Below are positions 7,566-10,519 of a stretch of 10,519 nucleotides of DNA, piece by piece (position 1 is the stretch's first letter; each line of letters starts with the position of its first letter). The notes beneath the pieces were generated by a model. That model had not been told where the DNA came from, ran no database searches, and worked only from the letters and a program-made list of their open reading frames with translations. The DNA comes from Rhexocercosporidium sp. MPI-PUGE-AT-0058 (Eukaryota; Ascomycota; Leotiomycetes; Helotiales): assembly GCA_020746875.1 (NCBI GenBank), contig JAGTJL010000060.1, positions 1-10,519 of the forward strand, in the 5' to 3' direction. A program made the translations under genes and the position numbers.

Positions 7566-8399
7566 TAAACTTTTTTAATTAATATATTTTCTTATTACCG
7601 ATTCTTTAAATCTTTATATAAAATACAATATAATTAATATATTCTTAAGAGTACGAATAGTCTAAATAGCCTTTTATAATAAGTCTTTAAGTCGTCTCGC
7701 GAGTTGACTTATATTTAGTTTTATAATATTTCTATAATAACTTCTTATATATTTCTTATATTTATTTACGTCGTGGTTTGCCGAAAGAATATCTCGTTAA
7801 CTAAAATTAATTAAACGTAAGTTCGGAAAACGCTATTTTTAACGTTTATTATTCTTTAGGCGATATATTATGGAGGGGAAAACACTAAATATATAATAAG
7901 AGGGTAGTAAAGCAAGTGCCGGAGGGTAAACGTAAGAAATACTTATTTAACGAATACTAAAGATATTATATATTTAAGGAGTATAATTTATTAAAAAAAA
8001 GGAAAAGTATAATTTAAATAAAAAAGAAAAGTTATAATAATAAAAATCGTTATTTTCGTTAAAGGATATTACCTTAAAGGCTATCTTAAATATAATAAGA
8101 TATAACTTAATTACGTAATAAATAAATCTCTAAAATTAATTCTATTATATACATCCCTTTTTTAAAAAACTCATGCTCGACTTCAAGTAAAAAAATAAGA
8201 ATTAATATTATAATTTTAAAGTTTTAAATACTTAAAAAGAAAATATATTTAAGTAAAGATAAGTAAGTATTAAGTAACTTATACTTTACTTTTAAAAATA
8301 AATAATTATCTTATTTAATACTTTTAAATATTATCTTTTATTTTATTACTTTTTTTCTTTTTTTCTTTTTTAATAATTTTATTACTCTTTTTTATAATA
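7566..8399. other. Gag-pol junction of element A, not resolved
   Basis: This lies between the gag-like block and the protease. A nucleocapsid zinc knuckle is expected here, but none can be placed. The minus strand is Lys-, Glu- and Asn-rich around 8400-8330, seen on the plus strand as long T/C runs, and resembles a basic gag tail. The remainder is stop-dense. A less mutated patch lies at 8160-8195. Confidence 0.45.
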
Positions 8400-8765
8400 C
8401 TCTTAAGAAAGCTTTACGCGTTTTTTTATATTTATATTAGTCTTTTTATATTTTTTAGCACTTATCGCATCGTTTCTGCCGCTTAAACTTGCTTTTTTAA
8501 ATATTATATTTAAATAAACTTTAGCTTTAATAAAGTTAAAATAATTTTTTTAAAATAAATTAGCGTATAATTAACATTTTAAATAAGTTCCCGACTCCTT
8601 CTCTTACGGCGTAAAAACTGACTTTCCTTATAAAATAGAAATCGATTCCTATAACGCGTTGAATTCGTCGATATTCCCTTATACTTTAAGTTAGCATATT
8701 TTTAACGATTTCGCTTTTTCCTTATACTTTTACTTTAATAAATCTTTTATAAACCTTTTTAACCT
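8400..8765 (-). pseudogene. Element A gag (capsid) fragment
   Basis: Gag forms the virus-like particle. The minus-strand frame reads FIKDLLK-stop-KYKEKAKSLKIC, then LKV-stop-GNIDEFNAL (8695-8650) and EKESGTYLKC. This fits the Retrotrans_gag pattern of a Leu- and Gln-rich helix followed by Gly-x-[ST/N]-x-[DE]-[EY]-F and an aromatic position. It lies about 1.2 kb upstream of the protease on the same strand, the normal distance for this family. A basic tail follows (KKYKKTNINIKKRVK). The frame is offset from pol by one base (+1). The match is moderate, because RIP has removed most diagnostic residues. Confidence 0.6.
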
Positions 8766-10519
8766 TTTAATTATTATTAAAAATAAAAGGAAATATATTA
8801 AAAGCATATTAAAAAAGTAAGAATATATAAATATATAAGATTAAAAGTAAATAAGTAATTAGAAAACGGTTTTCTTACCTTTAAGGTTCGAAGTATAATA
8901 AAAAAGTAAAAAGAAGCTAATTAAAGCATTTCTTTTATTAATTTAATTAAGTCTTTTTTTCATTTTTATCTTCTTTTTTCTATTTTCACTTCTTTAATAA
9001 GTCGATATTAAATAACGATAAAGTCGGTCTTAAATAATTCTTTTTCCTTTTATTTTAATAATTATTATATTAAATAAAAGCGCTAATAATATTTTAATAA
9101 TTTCTTATTATATTTTCTTATTATTTTTTAATAAATAAATAGATTATTATAAGCAGCTAAGATTTATTATATTTAAAAAAGAAAAAAAAGAAATATTATA
9201 TTTTATATATTAACTTCGAGCTGCTTAATCTTTCTCGCGGTCTCTTTCTTTTCTTAGCGGCAAGTTATAAAATAAAAGCTTTTCGAGAATAACTCTTAAA
9301 GCTTTAATAAGTTATAAGCTATCTTAAACCGCCTTTATCGTCGCTTTCCTTCGACTTATTTCTTATTATTAATTAGCTAAGAGGGGTAAGAAGTTAAAAG
9401 TAAGTTTTCTTTTATTTAATATTATTAATTTTTAAATTTTAATAATTTTTTAATATAATTTAAAGACTTAAAGTAAAGGCATAACTTTAATCGCCTTATT
9501 AAAATAGGAAGTGTCTTTAACTTCGTTACTTATTTTAAGCCTTTATTAATTATATTATAAGTAATCTTTAAACCGATAATATCGAGCTTTCCGGAAATCC
9601 TTTTTTATTAAAGTAATTCCTTTTTATTTAAAAATAAGATTTTCTTTTAAAAAACTTTATATTAATACAATTCTATAATAACTTTAAGGGTAATAAAAAC
9701 ATTTCCTAAATATTTTTATAAGCCGGTATAAGTTAAGCCGGATTTTAAGTTTAAAAAAAAAGTAAATATATCTTAAAAGCGGAAGTAATAGTATTTTCTT
9801 TTAGTCGATTAATGTTTTTAATTTAGGGGTCTGAGGATTAATATTTGGCTAAAGAAAGCTCTTAACTTAAAATCTAGTTAATTTACTTAATAAAAGACAG
9901 TTTTATAAAAATAAAATCAAAGGAATACCTGTGGCTAGCTTAAGTATTTATAATAAGGCATTATTTACTTACTTAAGTCTTTTATAAAGTTATTATTACG
10001 ACGGAATTATAATAGTAATATTTGAATTCCGATAAGCGAGATTTCGGAACAACTAGGGAAAAGGCGTATAATTTAAACTAGTTAAAATCTCCTTTCGCAC
10101 GGAGTAGTTCTACTTATCTTATTATCTTAAAACTAATTAACCGAAACTCTAAAGAAATGAAGTCGTTATTACTTTAGCATTTTAATATATTACTTAAAAT
10201 AGCTTAAGGCAGGCTTAGCTTATTATAATATTTAATTTATTATCTTATATTTTTGCTTTTAATTAAGTTATTATTACTAGTACTTAAGTAACGTAAGGGC
10301 CCAGACTTAGTAGTCGTCGATTAAGAGAATTTATAAAATTTAATAATAATTCTTACGTTAAACTTTAAGCTCGCGATAACTTAACCGCTAATTTCCGAGG
10401 ACTAATAATTTAATTAGGAATAAAGCACTTATAATATAAAGGGTTAAAGGCGTAAAAAAGATATAGAAAAGCTAAAGATTTATAACTTATTAATCGTATT
10501 TATTCTATTTGTTTTTAAT
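8766..10519. other. Leader, 5' LTR or flank of element A; no gene seen
   Basis: The N-terminal part of gag, the leader and the 5' LTR of a minus-strand element should lie here. A charged minus-strand stretch at about 9290-9215 (LRKERDREK) could be gag N-terminus. No LTR ends, primer-binding site or second LTR copy could be found by eye. The least mutated part is 10020-10110. Nothing else was recognised. Confidence 0.4.
9939..9977. repeat. Imperfect inverted repeat
   Basis: The arms cttaagta (9939-9946) and tacttaag (9970-9977) are perfect reverse complements. The interior is partly self-complementary around aaggcattatt. In an AT-rich setting this may be chance. If real, it could be an LTR hairpin or the trace of a small inverted-repeat element. 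Confidence 0.3.

Noticed and set aside
7578..7640. CCHC zinc knuckle of gag
   Set aside because: Two readings, around CILYKDLKN and YFI-stop-RFKES, put Tyr or Cys at some expected sites. Other ligands would need non-transition changes or a stop at a Cys position.
8340..8380. T-rich tract as a microsatellite or terminator
   Set aside because: It is an irregular T/C run that, on the minus strand, encodes the Lys- and Glu-rich region after gag.
1..10519. Mitochondrial or plastid DNA, because of high A+T
   Set aside because: No organelle genes, tRNAs or group I/II introns were seen, and nuclear Ty3/gypsy and copia domains are present. The CpA/TpG-specific loss fits nuclear RIP.
1..10519. CRISPR array, tRNA or rRNA genes
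   Set aside because: No regularly spaced repeats and no cloverleaf or rRNA-conserved strings were seen.

Overview
The window looks like an AT-rich block of heterochromatin from a filamentous ascomycete (Pezizomycotina). It is made of dead transposable elements that carry the signature of repeat-induced point mutation (RIP). CpA and TpG are strongly depleted and TpA is in excess, while CpG survives; 6481-6540, for example, has no CpA and no TpG. Conserved codons show the changes RIP predicts: Gln to stop, Trp to stop, His and Cys to Tyr, Gly to Asn/Glu/Lys, Asp to Asn. I see no intact protein gene, no tRNA or rRNA and no CRISPR array. The species cannot be named from this sequence.

Layout. 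(1) 11-474, plus strand: the 3' end of a Ty3/gypsy chromovirus pol (integrase tail and chromodomain), element B. (2) 475-1067: nothing recognisable. (3) 1068-1421 holds the longest open frame of the window, inside a less mutated patch (about 1150-1620). It may be only the antisense shadow of a mutated minus-strand gene. (4) 1640-2440: unassigned, with an 18-bp palindrome and TATA-like sites. (5) About 2987-2440, minus strand: a Ty1/copia integrase fragment. (6) 3030-3600: nothing recognisable. (7) 3601-4140, plus strand: a mutated gene with the exact spacing of a fungal Zn(2)-Cys(6) cluster, five of six Cys now Tyr, followed by a charged coiled coil. (8) 8765-4190, minus strand: element A, a nearly complete Ty3/gypsy chromovirus with gag, protease, RT, RNase H, integrase and chromodomain. 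Its pol stays in one reading frame for about 3.3 kb despite dozens of stops. (9) 8770-10519: leader, LTR or flank with no identifiable gene.

The modules of element A follow the standard Ty3/gypsy order. Gag would form the particle, protease would cut the polyprotein, RT and RNase H would make the cDNA, and integrase with a chromodomain would insert it into chromatin. None of this can work now: the RT active site, two of three integrase catalytic residues and all four integrase zinc ligands are mutated. No LTR pair could be recognised by eye. The most unusual point is the Zn2Cys6-type gene lying tail-to-tail with the chromovirus pol.
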